In this document: in pieces, positions 56,001 to 64,000 of the stretch
Layout: each line of letters begins with the position of its first letter
How positions within the stretch are numbered: the stretch's first letter is position 1
Assembly (NCBI RefSeq): GCF_014695715.1
Contig: NZ_JACJOT010000008.1
Span: forward strand, 1,302,001 to 1,366,000
Source: Microcoleus sp. FACHB-68
GTDB taxonomy: Bacteria > Cyanobacteriota > Cyanobacteriia > Cyanobacteriales > Oscillatoriaceae
Direction of reading: 5' to 3'
Length of the DNA stretch: 64,000 nucleotides
Program-made: the position numbers and the translations under genes
The notes under the pieces: model-generated
What the model saw: the letters and a program-made list of their open reading frames with translations, nothing else
What the model was told of the DNA's origin: nothing
The model's database searches: none

Positions 56001-58526
56001 TACACACTCTTTAATGTAACGACACGACACTGGAAAAAGCTGGCTAGGGAAACCATTGCACCCTTACAGGAAGGCGTTCAAAGTGGGTTAGAAACTGGAG
56101 ATTTAGAATATGCCGGTTACTGTGCGCTGAACTGTTGCGCTCATGTATTTTTAGTCGGTGAGTATTTAGAAACTGTCGAAAAAGTTCAATCTGAATACTT
56201 CGCACTCTTGCTCAAACTCAAGCAAGAATTTCAAATCAACTATGTGAAAATTTGGAGACAGCTTGCTTTAAATCTTTCTGGAAATGTCACCGATAAATAT
56301 CGATTAATTGGTGAAAGTTTCAATGAAACTGAAATGTTACCTCATTTGGAAAAAACGAATAATCGGCTGTCGATTTTTGTAACTTATTTAGCAAAAACAA
56401 TTCTCTGTTACTTGTTCAAAGATTACGCAGCAGCGATTGAAAATGCTGCCATTGCTGAAAAAGATAGCATTTCCGCACCGGGACACATGACGGTTGCCGT
56501 TCACAATTTTTACTACTCACTGGCGCTACTGGCTCAGTATCCTAATCTTGAAGCAGACGAGCAAGAAAAATGCCTTTCTATCGTGGCATCGAATCAAGAA
56601 AAGTTAAAAGTTTGGGCGTCATCTGCACCATCCAACTATAAACATAAATATGAGTTAGTAGAAGCGGAAAAAGCCAGACTTTTAGGACAAAATTGGGAAG
56701 CAATGGAGCATTATGACCAGGCCATTGCCGGCGCGAAAAAATTTAGTTATATTCAAGAGGAAGCGCTGGCTTACGAACGAGCAGCAGAATTTTATTTAGC
56801 TGCCGGCAGAGAAGAAATTGGCCAGACTTATATAAAATCTGCATACTACGGCTATGTGCACTGGGGAGCGCAAACGAAAGTTGAAGATTTAGAGTCACAA
56901 TATCCCCAAATTGTTGCCCGGATATTCGCTAGTAAAATTGCTTGTGTCGAGGAAAATATAACGACGACCTCGACAACGGGCGCGGCTGGGGAGGTGCTGG
57001 ATTTCGCAGCTGTGATCAAAGCCACAACTGCTTTGTCTGGAGAGATAGTGATAGATAATTTGCTCAAAAAGTTGATGAAAATCACTTTAGAAAATGCTGG
57101 AGCGCAGAAAGGTTATTTAATTTTAGAAAACAATGGAGAGTTGGTGATAGAAGCATCAGGAGAGATGGGTAAGGATGAAACTATCTTGCTACCATCGTTG
57201 CCAGTGTCGGCTTTTCAGAATCTCCCTATCTCTCTTCTCAATTATGTAAAAGTAACTCGAAAACCTGTCGTTTTAAACAATGCAGCTAGTGAAGGAATTT
57301 TCACAAGAGATGCTTATATCATTAAAACCCAGCCGAAGTCAGTTTTGACTATGGCGATTGCTAACCAGGGAAAATTCATCGGTTTAGTTTATTTAGAGAA
57401 CAATCTGGCTGTGGGTGCTTTTACCCCTCAACGATTAGAAGTTTTAAAGCTTCTTGCTTCTGGAGCGGCGATTTCTTTAGAAAATGCTCGTCTCTATGCC
57501 CATTTAGAATCTGCTAATCAACGATTGGAGGAATACAGTCAAACTTTAGAGGTGAAAGTTCAGGAAAGAACACTGGAGTTACAAGAAAAAAATGAGCGGC
57601 TGCAACAAACTTTTCAAGAATTGCAGTGGACTCAATCTCAGTTGATCCAAACAGAAAAAATGTCTTCTTTGGGACATCTGGTTGCTGGAATCGCCCATGA
57701 AATTAACAACCCCATTAATTTTATTCATGGAAATCTGGCTTACGCAACTGAATATACCGAACAACTGCTACAGTTGCTCACACTTTATCGCCAGACTTAC
57801 CCCACAGCTACGCCTGAAATTGAAGCTGAACTAGAGGCGATTGACTTTAATTTTATAAAGGAAGATCAGCCGAAATTACTGGAGTCGATGAAGACGGGGG
57901 CTGAGCGCATTCGCACAATTGTTTTAAGTTTGCGGAATTTTTCGCGGTTAGATGAATCTTCCATGAAGCCAGTGGATATTCACGAAGGCTTGGAAAGTAC
58001 GTTGCTAATCTTGCAAAACCGGCTCAAAATTGATGCCGGCCAAACTAGCATTTCTGTCAGAAAAGAATACGGCAATTTACCGCTAGTGGAATGTTATGCA
58101 GGGGAACTGAATCAGGTGTTTATGAATATTCTTAACAATGCCATTGATGCGTTGGAACAGCGTTTTGGGCATTGGCTTAAAGATGAAACGATAGATTCTT
58201 CAACCACTCCCCACATCCGGATTCGCACGGAAGTTACAACCGGCGAACGCATAATTATCCGTATTGCCGACAACGGTTCCGGCATGAGAAAGGAAGTGCA
58301 GCAACGAATATTTGACCCGTTCTTTACAACCAAGCCTGTGGGTTCTGGACCCGGCTTAGGGCTGAGTATTAGCTATCAAATTGTGGTAGAAAAGCACGGC
58401 GGCGTCTTGAAGTGTGTTTCAACATCTCAAGAGGGAACAGAATTTATCATTGAAATTCCTCAAAATCAGCAGCGCCGGCATCTGTATCGCTTCTCAAAAA
58501 ATTCTGCCGGTAATACAGTCAATTAG
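53028..58526 (+). CDS. Hybrid Ser/Thr kinase - AAA ATPase - GAF - histidine kinase
   Basis: An 1832-aa signalling protein. Order: Ser/Thr kinase (residues about 8-280, HKDIKPQNIL near 125, DFS in place of DFG, GTFAYISPEQTGR); AAA/STAND ATPase (Walker A GYSGIGKTS near 336, Walker B LVLFLDDLQWVD); a long helical TPR-like middle; GAF domain (about 1340-1480); coiled coil; and histidine kinase with GHLVAGIAHEINNP (H-box, His near 1556), NQVFMNILNNAIDAL (N-box), IADNGSGM (G1) and PGLGLSIS (G2). It is the cyanobacterial 'multi-kinase' type, cytoplasmic, with no TM segments. The input signal and response regulator are unknown; none lies adjacent. The atypical DFS is seen in this family. Confidence 0.93.
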   Translation: MLNLSGYTLTEKIYQGQKTVIYRGYKHPERQPVIVKSLAAELPHPLDIASFKHQYEILNNLDVPGVVKLLGLERYRNSFVLIMEDFGGQSLTEFMRSKKINLKEFLQIGIQITEILGKLHKKGIIHKDIKPQNILINPSTNQIKITDFSISSRLDKETHAIAHTNALEGTFAYISPEQTGRMNRSLDYRTDFYSLGVTFYEILTGELPFKSNDPMELLHCHIARLPVPPCERNPLIPPVVSSIVMKLLSKTAEERFQTAEGLKADLEECLFQLQTTGKIDSFSLGGKDLSSQLLIPQKLYGREREVQTLMDAFDRVACLQEKEVNTGTTELMLVSGYSGIGKTSVVNEIHKPILGAHGYFIAGKFDQYKKNIPYAAIIQAFQSLIEQILTESSEKLAVWKATLLAALGENGQLIIDVIPEVELIIGKQQDVPQLGLSESQNRFNRLFKEFINVLATKDHPLVLFLDDLQWVDSASLNLIQLLLCDPDSKYLLMIGAYRDNEVTPTHPFIKTLENIQQSGATVNQIVLQPLALSHVNQLVSDTLKDSNRSQLLAQLLFNKTRGNPFFLTQLFQTLHSEQLLIFDFNTGRWQWDYEQIQGIGITDCNVVELVARNLSKLPEVTQTALKLAACIGNSFNLETLSVINEESASITAAQLWPALQAGLLLPLSQNYKIPLLFLPEELNAIPLRDSKVDCKFLHDRVQQAAYSFIPESEKKATHFKIGQLLLKNTTPEERKENVFALVNQLNFGTDLLAEQAEKDELAALNLIAGQKALAATAYEAAVKYLNIGLELLTPDSWQTQYELTLELYVKAVEAEYLNINFERSEQLANIVLQHAANLLDKVKVYELNIQSYVAQNQLIKAVDTGIFVVEMLGVSLAHPDAGREIIELPTLKDIEQFPEMTAPDKLAALRLLITISGPASYGKPELFLPIVLTQLNLCLQHGHSALAAYVYSIYGLLLCAALGNLNAGYHSGQLALKLLERFRAKELKAKVYTLFNVTTRHWKKLARETIAPLQEGVQSGLETGDLEYAGYCALNCCAHVFLVGEYLETVEKVQSEYFALLLKLKQEFQINYVKIWRQLALNLSGNVTDKYRLIGESFNETEMLPHLEKTNNRLSIFVTYLAKTILCYLFKDYAAAIENAAIAEKDSISAPGHMTVAVHNFYYSLALLAQYPNLEADEQEKCLSIVASNQEKLKVWASSAPSNYKHKYELVEAEKARLLGQNWEAMEHYDQAIAGAKKFSYIQEEALAYERAAEFYLAAGREEIGQTYIKSAYYGYVHWGAQTKVEDLESQYPQIVARIFASKIACVEENITTTSTTGAAGEVLDFAAVIKATTALSGEIVIDNLLKKLMKITLENAGAQKGYLILENNGELVIEASGEMGKDETILLPSLPVSAFQNLPISLLNYVKVTRKPVVLNNAASEGIFTRDAYIIKTQPKSVLTMAIANQGKFIGLVYLENNLAVGAFTPQRLEVLKLLASGAAISLENARLYAHLESANQRLEEYSQTLEVKVQERTLELQEKNERLQQTFQELQWTQSQLIQTEKMSSLGHLVAGIAHEINNPINFIHGNLAYATEYTEQLLQLLTLYRQTYPTATPEIEAELEAIDFNFIKEDQPKLLESMKTGAERIRTIVLSLRNFSRLDESSMKPVDIHEGLESTLLILQNRLKIDAGQTSISVRKEYGNLPLVECYAGELNQVFMNILNNAIDALEQRFGHWLKDETIDSSTTPHIRIRTEVTTGERIIIRIADNGSGMRKEVQQRIFDPFFTTKPVGSGPGLGLSISYQIVVEKHGGVLKCVSTSQEGTEFIIEIPQNQQRRHLYRFSKNSAGNTVN

Positions 58527-58826
58527 TTGTAGTTTTAAAGCCTCACACCCTCACGTTCACATCTAAAAGTACAAGATAAAGCGGTTTTTCACGAGGTAAG
58601 GAATACGCACAAATAAAACAATAAGTCAAGGTATCCGCTCCCTCAAACCGGCCCACTTAACAGATATGCAATGATGCAGTAATTACCTAAGCAGGTAGCG
58701 AGCGCGGTGCTTTTCTGCTAAATTTGCATCGTTAAGTCGCTACCAAGATTAATCTAGAAGTAGAAGCCCTTCTATTTCATCGGGAAAATCCCAGCAAACC
58801 TAAAAAATTGCTAACAACTTACTAGA
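58527..58826. other. Spacer upstream of PIN gene
   Basis: About 300 bp with no gene. It contains no clear operator, although PIN/antitoxin pairs are often self-regulated from such a spot. Confidence 0.4.
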
Positions 58827-59306
58827 ATGAAAAGCCGCATCCTTCGGGTTTATGCCGATACATCTGTGTTTTGCGGCATCTGTGACGAGGAATTTGAACA
58901 AGCGAGTCGAGCCTTTTTCCGTCAAGTTCAGAGTGGGCGCTTCCGCCTCGTCACCTCCGTAGTTGTGCAAAATGAAATAGAGCCGGCACCGGCAGAGGTT
59001 CGGGAACTCTTTGAAAAAATCCTTGGCATTGCAGGAATTGTTAACCTAACTGAAAGTGTTCTGCAACTTCAGCAAGCTTACCTAGATGCAGCAATTGTTA
59101 CCCCAACCCTAACCATCGATGCCCTTCATGTTGCAATGGCTACCGTCTCCGAGTGTTCTGCCCTTGTGAGTTGGGACTTTCAGCACATCGTCCATTTTAA
59201 AAAAATTCGCCTATATAACGCGATTAATTTATTGGAAGGATACTCTCAAATTGCCATTTACTCACCTGTGCAAGTCATTCCTTATGAAGACGAACAAGAA
59301 ATTTGA
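58827..59306 (+). CDS. PIN-domain ribonuclease (VapC-like toxin)
   Basis: A 159-aa PIN-domain protein. The acidic active-site residues are in VYADTSVFCG (Asp near residue 10), VVVQNEIE (Glu), TIDALHVAMA (Asp) and SWDFQHI (Asp), so a Mg2+-dependent RNase is likely. It overlaps the next small gene by 23 bp, the usual coupling of toxin-antitoxin pairs. The toxin-first order is the reverse of canonical vapBC. A target RNA cannot be named. Confidence 0.88.
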   Translation: MKSRILRVYADTSVFCGICDEEFEQASRAFFRQVQSGRFRLVTSVVVQNEIEPAPAEVRELFEKILGIAGIVNLTESVLQLQQAYLDAAIVTPTLTIDALHVAMATVSECSALVSWDFQHIVHFKKIRLYNAINLLEGYSQIAIYSPVQVIPYEDEQEI

Positions 59307-59670
59307 TTGTGTAAAAATGAAACGTCAGGGCAGCGAGGGCATTTTAGATAAAATTAAAGACATGAACCCAGAAGATCAGCTAGCTTACTGGCAGAAACAC
59401 ACAGAAGCTTTGCGGAAGCGCCAGCAAACTAAACGCCGGGATAACTTAAATGCCGGCTTGATAGCGGTTGATTCTCCCACCGTCAGCTTTCCCACTCAAA
59501 CAAAAACATTCGACTGCGTGCGGATGAAAAGAGCGGGAAATCAAAAAATATTTGAAATAATAAAAGATATGACCCTAGAAGAAGAACTCGCTTACTGGCA
59601 AGAAGCCACGGAAAAACTGCGCCGGCAGCAACAAGCTGTTCGCCGGCACAACCTGGTTTCAGGCAACTAA
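59284..59670 (+). CDS. Antitoxin-like protein with two tandem copies of one module
   Basis: A 128-aa protein consisting of the same 50-residue module twice: KKFDCVKMKRQGSEGILDKI through RRDNL, and KTFDCVRMKRAGNQKIFEII through RRHNL. Each has FDCVxMKRxG, a helical IKDMxxEExLAYWQ segment and a basic LRxxQQxxRR tail. Single-module versions are typical small partners of cyanobacterial PIN toxins. The ATG at 59284 overlaps the toxin's 3' end; an earlier start at 59251 is less likely. Duplication might allow one antitoxin to bind two toxins. Confidence 0.75.
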   Translation: MKTNKKFDCVKMKRQGSEGILDKIKDMNPEDQLAYWQKHTEALRKRQQTKRRDNLNAGLIAVDSPTVSFPTQTKTFDCVRMKRAGNQKIFEIIKDMTLEEELAYWQEATEKLRRQQQAVRRHNLVSGN

Positions 59671-59678
59671 ATCTAGCA

Positions 59679-60452
59679 ATGGAAAACTTACGCTCCCTTG
59701 AAGAAGCCCTTATGCAATACGATCAGCACCTTACCACTCACCCAGACGACTACAAAGCTTGGAACAACCGAGGCGTTGCCTTAGAAAAATTGGGTCGCTA
59801 TCAGGATGCGATCGCCAGCTACGACAAAGCTTTAGCCCTCAAACCCGATCTTGCCGAAACCTGGAACAACCGAGGCATTGCACTCACCGAACTTAACCGC
59901 GATCAAGACGCACTAAGATGCTACGACCAAGCTTTAACCCTACAACCAAATCTATCTCAAGCTTGGAACAATCGGGGGGTTTCTCTGCGGAAACTTGGTC
60001 GCTACCAAGCAGCCGTTGCCAGCCATGACAAAGCCATCGCCATTCAACCTAACGACTGGCAAGCTTGGAACAGTCGCGGCATCGCTTTGTATGAATCAGG
60101 TCGTTACCGAGACGCACTCACCAGCTACGACAAATCTTTAGTGATTAAACCCAACAATTGCGAAACTTGGACAAATCGAGGCAATGCCTTGGGGAAACTG
60201 GGTCGCTATGAAAACGCAATTGATAGCTACGGCGAAGCTTTAGCAATCGAACCAAATCAAGCGCTAATTTGGTATAACAAAGCTTGCTGTTACGCACTGC
60301 AGCGTCAAGTAAATCTAGCCGTTGAAAGTCTGCAAATTGCTCTTAATTTAAACCCTGAAAGATATCTAGAAATGGCAAAAATAGACTCAGATTTTGATAA
60401 AATTCGGCGAGATGTAAGGTTTCGAGTTTTACTTCGAGGGCCAGTCAGTTAA
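59679..60452 (+). CDS. TPR-repeat protein, 6 repeats
   Basis: A 257-aa TPR protein starting 8 bp after the antitoxin-like gene, so it is probably co-transcribed with it. It has one partial and six full units (NNRGVALEKLGRYQDAIASYDKALALKP type) and the KACCYALQRQVNLAVESLQIAL module with the DFDKIRRDVRFRVLLRG tail found in the TPR cluster at 43.7-47.4 kb. Unlike that cluster it mainly lacks DYWAWY ends. It may be an interaction scaffold, and a link to the toxin pair is only positional. Confidence 0.85.
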   Translation: MENLRSLEEALMQYDQHLTTHPDDYKAWNNRGVALEKLGRYQDAIASYDKALALKPDLAETWNNRGIALTELNRDQDALRCYDQALTLQPNLSQAWNNRGVSLRKLGRYQAAVASHDKAIAIQPNDWQAWNSRGIALYESGRYRDALTSYDKSLVIKPNNCETWTNRGNALGKLGRYENAIDSYGEALAIEPNQALIWYNKACCYALQRQVNLAVESLQIALNLNPERYLEMAKIDSDFDKIRRDVRFRVLLRGPVS

Positions 60453-60787
60453 CCGTTTAATGCCGGCAGCTACGAAAGATAAAAAAGCAATTAAAATTTA
60501 TAACTTTATGAAGTCGGCTTACAAAACTTAGTTTTTTTCAGTTTTGCATAAATTTCGTAATTTAAAATCGGCAACTAGAAGAACAGCAACAATCGGAGTT
60601 AACGTTTGTCTAAGTTTGATAAATAAGCTAAAGCGCATCTAATTCGCTACTTTATGGGAACAAATCGAAATCGGTAAATTCTTCCCCCCCTCCCCCACTC
60701 TTCCCCTCTCCCCCTCAATCTCGACAGATAAAATAAAACAGTTGCTTATAAGATACGGATATCTGCTGTTTTGAATGGTAAAGCATA
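60453..60787. other. Spacer with C-rich stretch
   Basis: About 335 bp. A C/T-rich stretch near 60682-60718 (runs of CCCCCC and CCCTC) sits before the M32 gene; otherwise AT-rich, no gene. Confidence 0.5.
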
Positions 60788-62338
60788 ATGCTTATGTCTT
60801 CTGATGCCGCTAGCATGAAAACCCTCGCAAAGAGCGACCCTAAATTTCTAGAACTGAAAACTCGTCTGACAGAGATCGACGACATCGAATCAGCAGCGGC
60901 ATTGCTGCACTGGGATCAAGCCACTTATATGCCCGTCGGCGGCGCACCGGCACGAGGTCGCCAACTCGCCACTTTGCGGCAAATCGCCCACCAAAAATTT
61001 ACCGATCCCACCATCGGGCAACTGCTAGAAGATTTAAAACCCTACGAAGACAGCCTCTCCTACGACTCCAACGAAGCCAGCCTCATCCGGATCGCCCGCC
61101 TCAACTACAACCGATCCGTTTGCGTACCGGCATCCTTCATGGCAGAACTTTCTCACCACCGATCCGCATCCTACGAAGCTTGGGCGAAAGCGCGACCGGC
61201 CAACGACTTTTCTATTGTTCAACCTTACTTGGAAAAAACCCTAGATTTAAGCCGCGAATTGGCCGGCTTTTTTCCCGGATACGAGCATATCGCTGACCCA
61301 CTGATTGACTTTTCAGATGCCGGCATGAAAGCATCTACCCTGCGACAGATATTTAGCCGGCTCAGGCAAGAACTCGTGCCCATTGTCGAGCAAATCACCT
61401 CCCAACCGGCAGCCGATGATGCCTTCCTGCACCAGCATTTTCCCGAAACCAAGCAACTAGAATTTAGCCGTAGGATCATTGAGCGCATCGGCTACGACTT
61501 CAAACGAGGCCGGCAAGACAAAACCCTGCATCCCTTCATGACCCGATTTTCCACCGGCGATGTTCGTATCACCACCCGCGTCTACGAAAACGATCTGGGA
61601 CAAGGACTATTCAGCAGCATCCACGAAGCCGGTCACGCCATGTACGAACAAGGCATCTCCCGTGAATTTGAAGGCACCCCCCTAGCCAGTGGCGTCTCCT
61701 CCGGCGTCCACGAAAGCCAATCTCGCCTCTGGGAGAACCTCGTCGGGCGCAGCCGGGGTTTTTGGGAATGCTTCTATCCCCAACTGCAAGGCGTCTTCCT
61801 CAGAGAACTTGGCAATGTTTCCATCAACAAATTTTACCGGGCAATTAACAAAGTCGCCCGCTCCCTAATCCGTACCGACGCCGACGAAGTCACCTACAAC
61901 CTGCACGTCACCATTCGCTTCGATTTAGAATTAGCCATGCTCGAAGGTTCCCTGCCGGTGCGCGACCTCCCCGAAGCCTGGAACGAGCGTTACCGCAGCG
62001 ATCTCGGCCTCGTCCCCACAACAGACAGCGAAGGCGTCATGCAAGACGTACATTGGTACAGTGGCGTGATTGGCGGGATGTTTCAAGGCTACACCCTCGG
62101 CAACCTGATGAGCGCCCAGTTTTATGAAACAGCCCTCAATATCAATCCAGAAATTCCCGTTGATATTGAGCGAGGCAATTTCACCAGCCTGCATCAGTGG
62201 CTTCAAGAAAACATCTACCAGCACGGACGCAAATACACCGCAGATGAATTGCTTGAGCGCGTCACGGGCAGTCCTTTGAGCGTCGAACCCTTTATCCGCT
62301 ACATCCGGGGCAAATACAGTGAACTCTACTCGCTGTAA
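60788..62338 (+). CDS. M32 carboxypeptidase (Taq-type)
   Basis: A 516-aa cytosolic zinc carboxypeptidase of family M32 that trims residues from peptide C-termini. The metal-binding HExxH is SIHEAGHAMYEQG near residue 280 and GVSSGVHESQSRLWENLVGRS supplies the third ligand (HESQSRxWE, a family hallmark). DADEVTYNLHVTIRFDLE is the conserved C-terminal helix segment. About 500 residues is normal. ATG 60788 or 60794 could start it. It is monocistronic with spacers on both sides. Confidence 0.93.
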   Translation: MLMSSDAASMKTLAKSDPKFLELKTRLTEIDDIESAAALLHWDQATYMPVGGAPARGRQLATLRQIAHQKFTDPTIGQLLEDLKPYEDSLSYDSNEASLIRIARLNYNRSVCVPASFMAELSHHRSASYEAWAKARPANDFSIVQPYLEKTLDLSRELAGFFPGYEHIADPLIDFSDAGMKASTLRQIFSRLRQELVPIVEQITSQPAADDAFLHQHFPETKQLEFSRRIIERIGYDFKRGRQDKTLHPFMTRFSTGDVRITTRVYENDLGQGLFSSIHEAGHAMYEQGISREFEGTPLASGVSSGVHESQSRLWENLVGRSRGFWECFYPQLQGVFLRELGNVSINKFYRAINKVARSLIRTDADEVTYNLHVTIRFDLELAMLEGSLPVRDLPEAWNERYRSDLGLVPTTDSEGVMQDVHWYSGVIGGMFQGYTLGNLMSAQFYETALNINPEIPVDIERGNFTSLHQWLQENIYQHGRKYTADELLERVTGSPLSVEPFIRYIRGKYSELYSL

Positions 62339-62446
62339 AAAGTGTGAGATTTTAACGCTTTTTATACTACAGAGGGAGTCCCCCTCAGGGCAGCATTTTG
62401 TAACTTAGTGGTTGTAAAAGCTATTAATTTCTACAGGGGAGGCTTC

Positions 62447-64000
62447 ATGTCTGATTTGTTACAAACTGTTATCGAAAGTAGTGAAAAAAGCGATCTTCGG
62501 CAATTTATCAGTGATATCCGACAACAAGAAAAGCGATATTTACTCAGAAATGACATCCTAACTGCCTTCGCCGACTTCTGCATCAATTACCAAAAGCCCG
62601 AAGCGTTTGCTGATTCTTCCGTTTTAGGTAAATTTATTTACGAAACTCAGGAAATTATCATTGAGGAGGACAGTATCTGTCTGATCGTGCGCCCCAAAAT
62701 TGCCTCTCAAGAAATTTACCGGCTCACAGATGACTTGAAAGTTGAACGGCTGAGTGCCGAAGAGTTACTGGATGTGCGCGATCTTTTTGTCAAGCACTTC
62801 CACCCCCACGAAGGAGATGTATTCGAGATTGATTTTGGGCCGTTTTACGATTACTCCCCCACTATTCGCGACCCGAAAAACATTGGTAAAGGAGTGCAAT
62901 TCCTCAACCGATATTTATCTAGTAAACTGTTTCAAGACCCCAAACAGTGGCTAGCGGCGCTGTATGATTTCTTGAGCGTCCACAGCTACAATGGCATTCA
63001 ACTGCTGATTAACGAACGCATTAAAAACCAGCAGCAGCTTTCTGATCGGATCAAGCAAGCGATCAAATTTGTCGGTGCTCGCCCAGGGGATGAACCCTAC
63101 GAAAACTTCCGCTTGGATCTGCAAGTGATGGGCTTTGAACCGGGATGGGGTAACACTGCCGGCAGGGTACGCGAAACGTTGGAAATTCTCGATGAACTGA
63201 TTGACTCGCCTGACGATGCCGTTCTCGAAGCTTTCATCTCCCGCATTCCGATGATCTTTCGCATCGTTTTGGTGTCTGTGCATGGCTGGTTTGGCCAAGA
63301 AGGAGTTCTAGGCCGGCCTGACACCGGCGGCCAAGTTGTCTACGTCCTCGACCAAGCCAAAAGCCTAGAAACTCAACTGCAAGAGGAACTCTCCCTAGCC
63401 GGTTTAGATGCCTTCGGTGCCCAGCCCAAAGTCATCATTCTCAGCCGGCTGATCCCCAACAGTGACGGCACCCGCTGTAACCAGCGCCTGGAAAAAGTTC
63501 ATGGAACCGATAATGCTTGGATTTTGCGCGTTCCCTTCCGCGATTTTAATTCCAACCTCACCCAACACTGGATTTCGCGGTTTGAAATTTGGCCTTATCT
63601 GGAAACTTACGCCATTGATGCCGAAAAAGAACTGCTGGCAGAATTTCAAGGCCGGCCTGACTTTATCATCGGCAACTACTCTGATGGCAACTTAGTCGCC
63701 TTCCTGCTAGCGCGTCGCCTCCAGGTTACTCAGTGCATTGTCGCCCACGCCCTAGAAAAATCTAAATACTTGTTTAGTAACCTTTACTGGCAAGAATCGG
63801 AAAAGGCGTACCACTTCTCCCTGCAGTTCACCGTCGATTTGATTGCGATGAACGCCGCCAATTTTATCATCAGCAGCACTTATCAAGAAATTGTGGGAAC
63901 GCCAGATAGTGTAGGGCAATATGAGTCTTACAAGTGCTTCACCATGCCGGATTTGTATCACGTCGTTAATGGAATTGAGCTGTTCAGTCCCAAATTTAAC
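62447..64000 (+). CDS. susA: Sucrose synthase (5' part, runs off the window)
   Basis: The first 518 codons of a sucrose synthase, reversible converter of sucrose plus UDP (or ADP) to fructose and NDP-glucose. AGGGGAGG ends 4 nt before the ATG. The N-terminal 250 residues are the sucrose-synthase regulatory part ([20 protein letters not shown] is typical), and the GT-B core begins with [28 protein letters not shown] near residue 278. The reading frame is open to the last base, ending at [11 protein letters not shown], and the full protein is normally about 800 residues. It may connect sucrose to the galactose and glycan pathways here through UDP-glucose. Confidence 0.95.
   Translation, partial: MSDLLQTVIESSEKSDLRQFISDIRQQEKRYLLRNDILTAFADFCINYQKPEAFADSSVLGKFIYETQEIIIEEDSICLIVRPKIASQEIYRLTDDLKVERLSAEELLDVRDLFVKHFHPHEGDVFEIDFGPFYDYSPTIRDPKNIGKGVQFLNRYLSSKLFQDPKQWLAALYDFLSVHSYNGIQLLINERIKNQQQLSDRIKQAIKFVGARPGDEPYENFRLDLQVMGFEPGWGNTAGRVRETLEILDELIDSPDDAVLEAFISRIPMIFRIVLVSVHGWFGQEGVLGRPDTGGQVVYVLDQAKSLETQLQEELSLAGLDAFGAQPKVIILSRLIPNSDGTRCNQRLEKVHGTDNAWILRVPFRDFNSNLTQHWISRFEIWPYLETYAIDAEKELLAEFQGRPDFIIGNYSDGNLVAFLLARRLQVTQCIVAHALEKSKYLFSNLYWQESEKAYHFSLQFTVDLIAMNAANFIISSTYQEIVGTPDSVGQYESYKCFTMPDLYHVVNGIELFSPKFN

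Noticed and set aside
60682-60718. C-rich stretch as an i-motif/G-quadruplex promoter element
   Set aside because: It is a single low-complexity run with uneven C tracts and no supporting context.
1-64000. tRNA, rRNA, CRISPR, transposase and prophage genes
   Set aside because: I saw no tRNA-like T-arm consensus (GGTTCGANTCC) in a cloverleaf context, no regularly spaced repeats with unique spacers outside coding minisatellites, and no transposase or phage domain.

Overview
The window is almost certainly from a filamentous or colony-forming cyanobacterium. The evidence is a cyanobacterial-type NdhK, a sucrose synthase, a multidomain Ser/Thr-kinase/ATPase/GAF/His-kinase protein of the cyanobacterial kind, several TPR proteins, a PIN/antitoxin pair, a Uma2 nuclease, and at least six copies of the cyanobacterial HIP1 octamer GCGATCGC (2418, 2584, 4849, 31134, 31159, 59808). 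The hexamer GCCGGC recurs through genes and spacers. A genus cannot be fixed from this sequence alone. Gene density is moderate, with several AT-rich spacers of 300-1300 bp.

Region 1 (1-17 kb) is a sugar-metabolism block on the + strand. It starts with a TuaH-like glycosyltransferase, a UDP-galactopyranose mutase and an overlapping GH1-RmlD fusion protein, closed by a strong hairpin terminator. After a STAS protein and a solitary NdhK paralogue comes a Leloir-type galactose locus: galE, a cupin protein, a GH2 beta-galactosidase-like enzyme, galT (start buried in the GH2 gene), an M24-fold protein that has lost most metal ligands, an unknown Gly/Ala-rich membrane-hairpin protein, and galK with a terminator.

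Region 2 (17-24 kb) holds a baeRF-type release-factor-fold protein, a metallo-beta-lactamase-fold hydrolase, a small exported protein, an SDR oxidoreductase, and two exported low-complexity proteins: a DUF4142 protein with a 39-bp minisatellite, and a Gly/Thr/Ser-rich protein ending in a WGxxGxxG-type tail.

Region 3 (24.5-41.7 kb) looks like a cell-surface glycan locus. It has three paralogous multi-TM proteins resembling GT-C glycosyltransferases plus a GT39-like protein, two polyprenyl-phosphate GT2 enzymes, a flippase-like protein, a toroid/heparinase-like protein, a GT28-like glycosyltransferase and an ExoD-like protein. A Uma2 nuclease with a recently duplicated N-terminus, an NTF2-like exported protein and an M48 protease are interspersed. 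Two decanucleotide tandem arrays of the same family lie at 26.3 and 33.8 kb.

Region 4 (41.7-43.3 kb) holds the most intriguing element. About 340 nt of spacer folds into a 22-position closing helix (20 pairs) around five hairpins and a 6-bp loop-helix pseudoknot. It is followed by a stand-alone 85-aa HNH endonuclease gene with its own hairpin terminator, and then by RNase III.

Region 5 (43.7-64 kb) holds three consecutive TPR genes and a fourth at 59.7 kb, an unknown protein, an acetoacetate-decarboxylase-like plus FAD oxidoreductase pair, the 1832-aa hybrid kinase, a PIN toxin with an internally duplicated antitoxin-like partner, an M32 carboxypeptidase, and the 5' part of a sucrose synthase gene running off the window. 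No rRNA, tRNA, CRISPR array, transposase or prophage gene was recognised.
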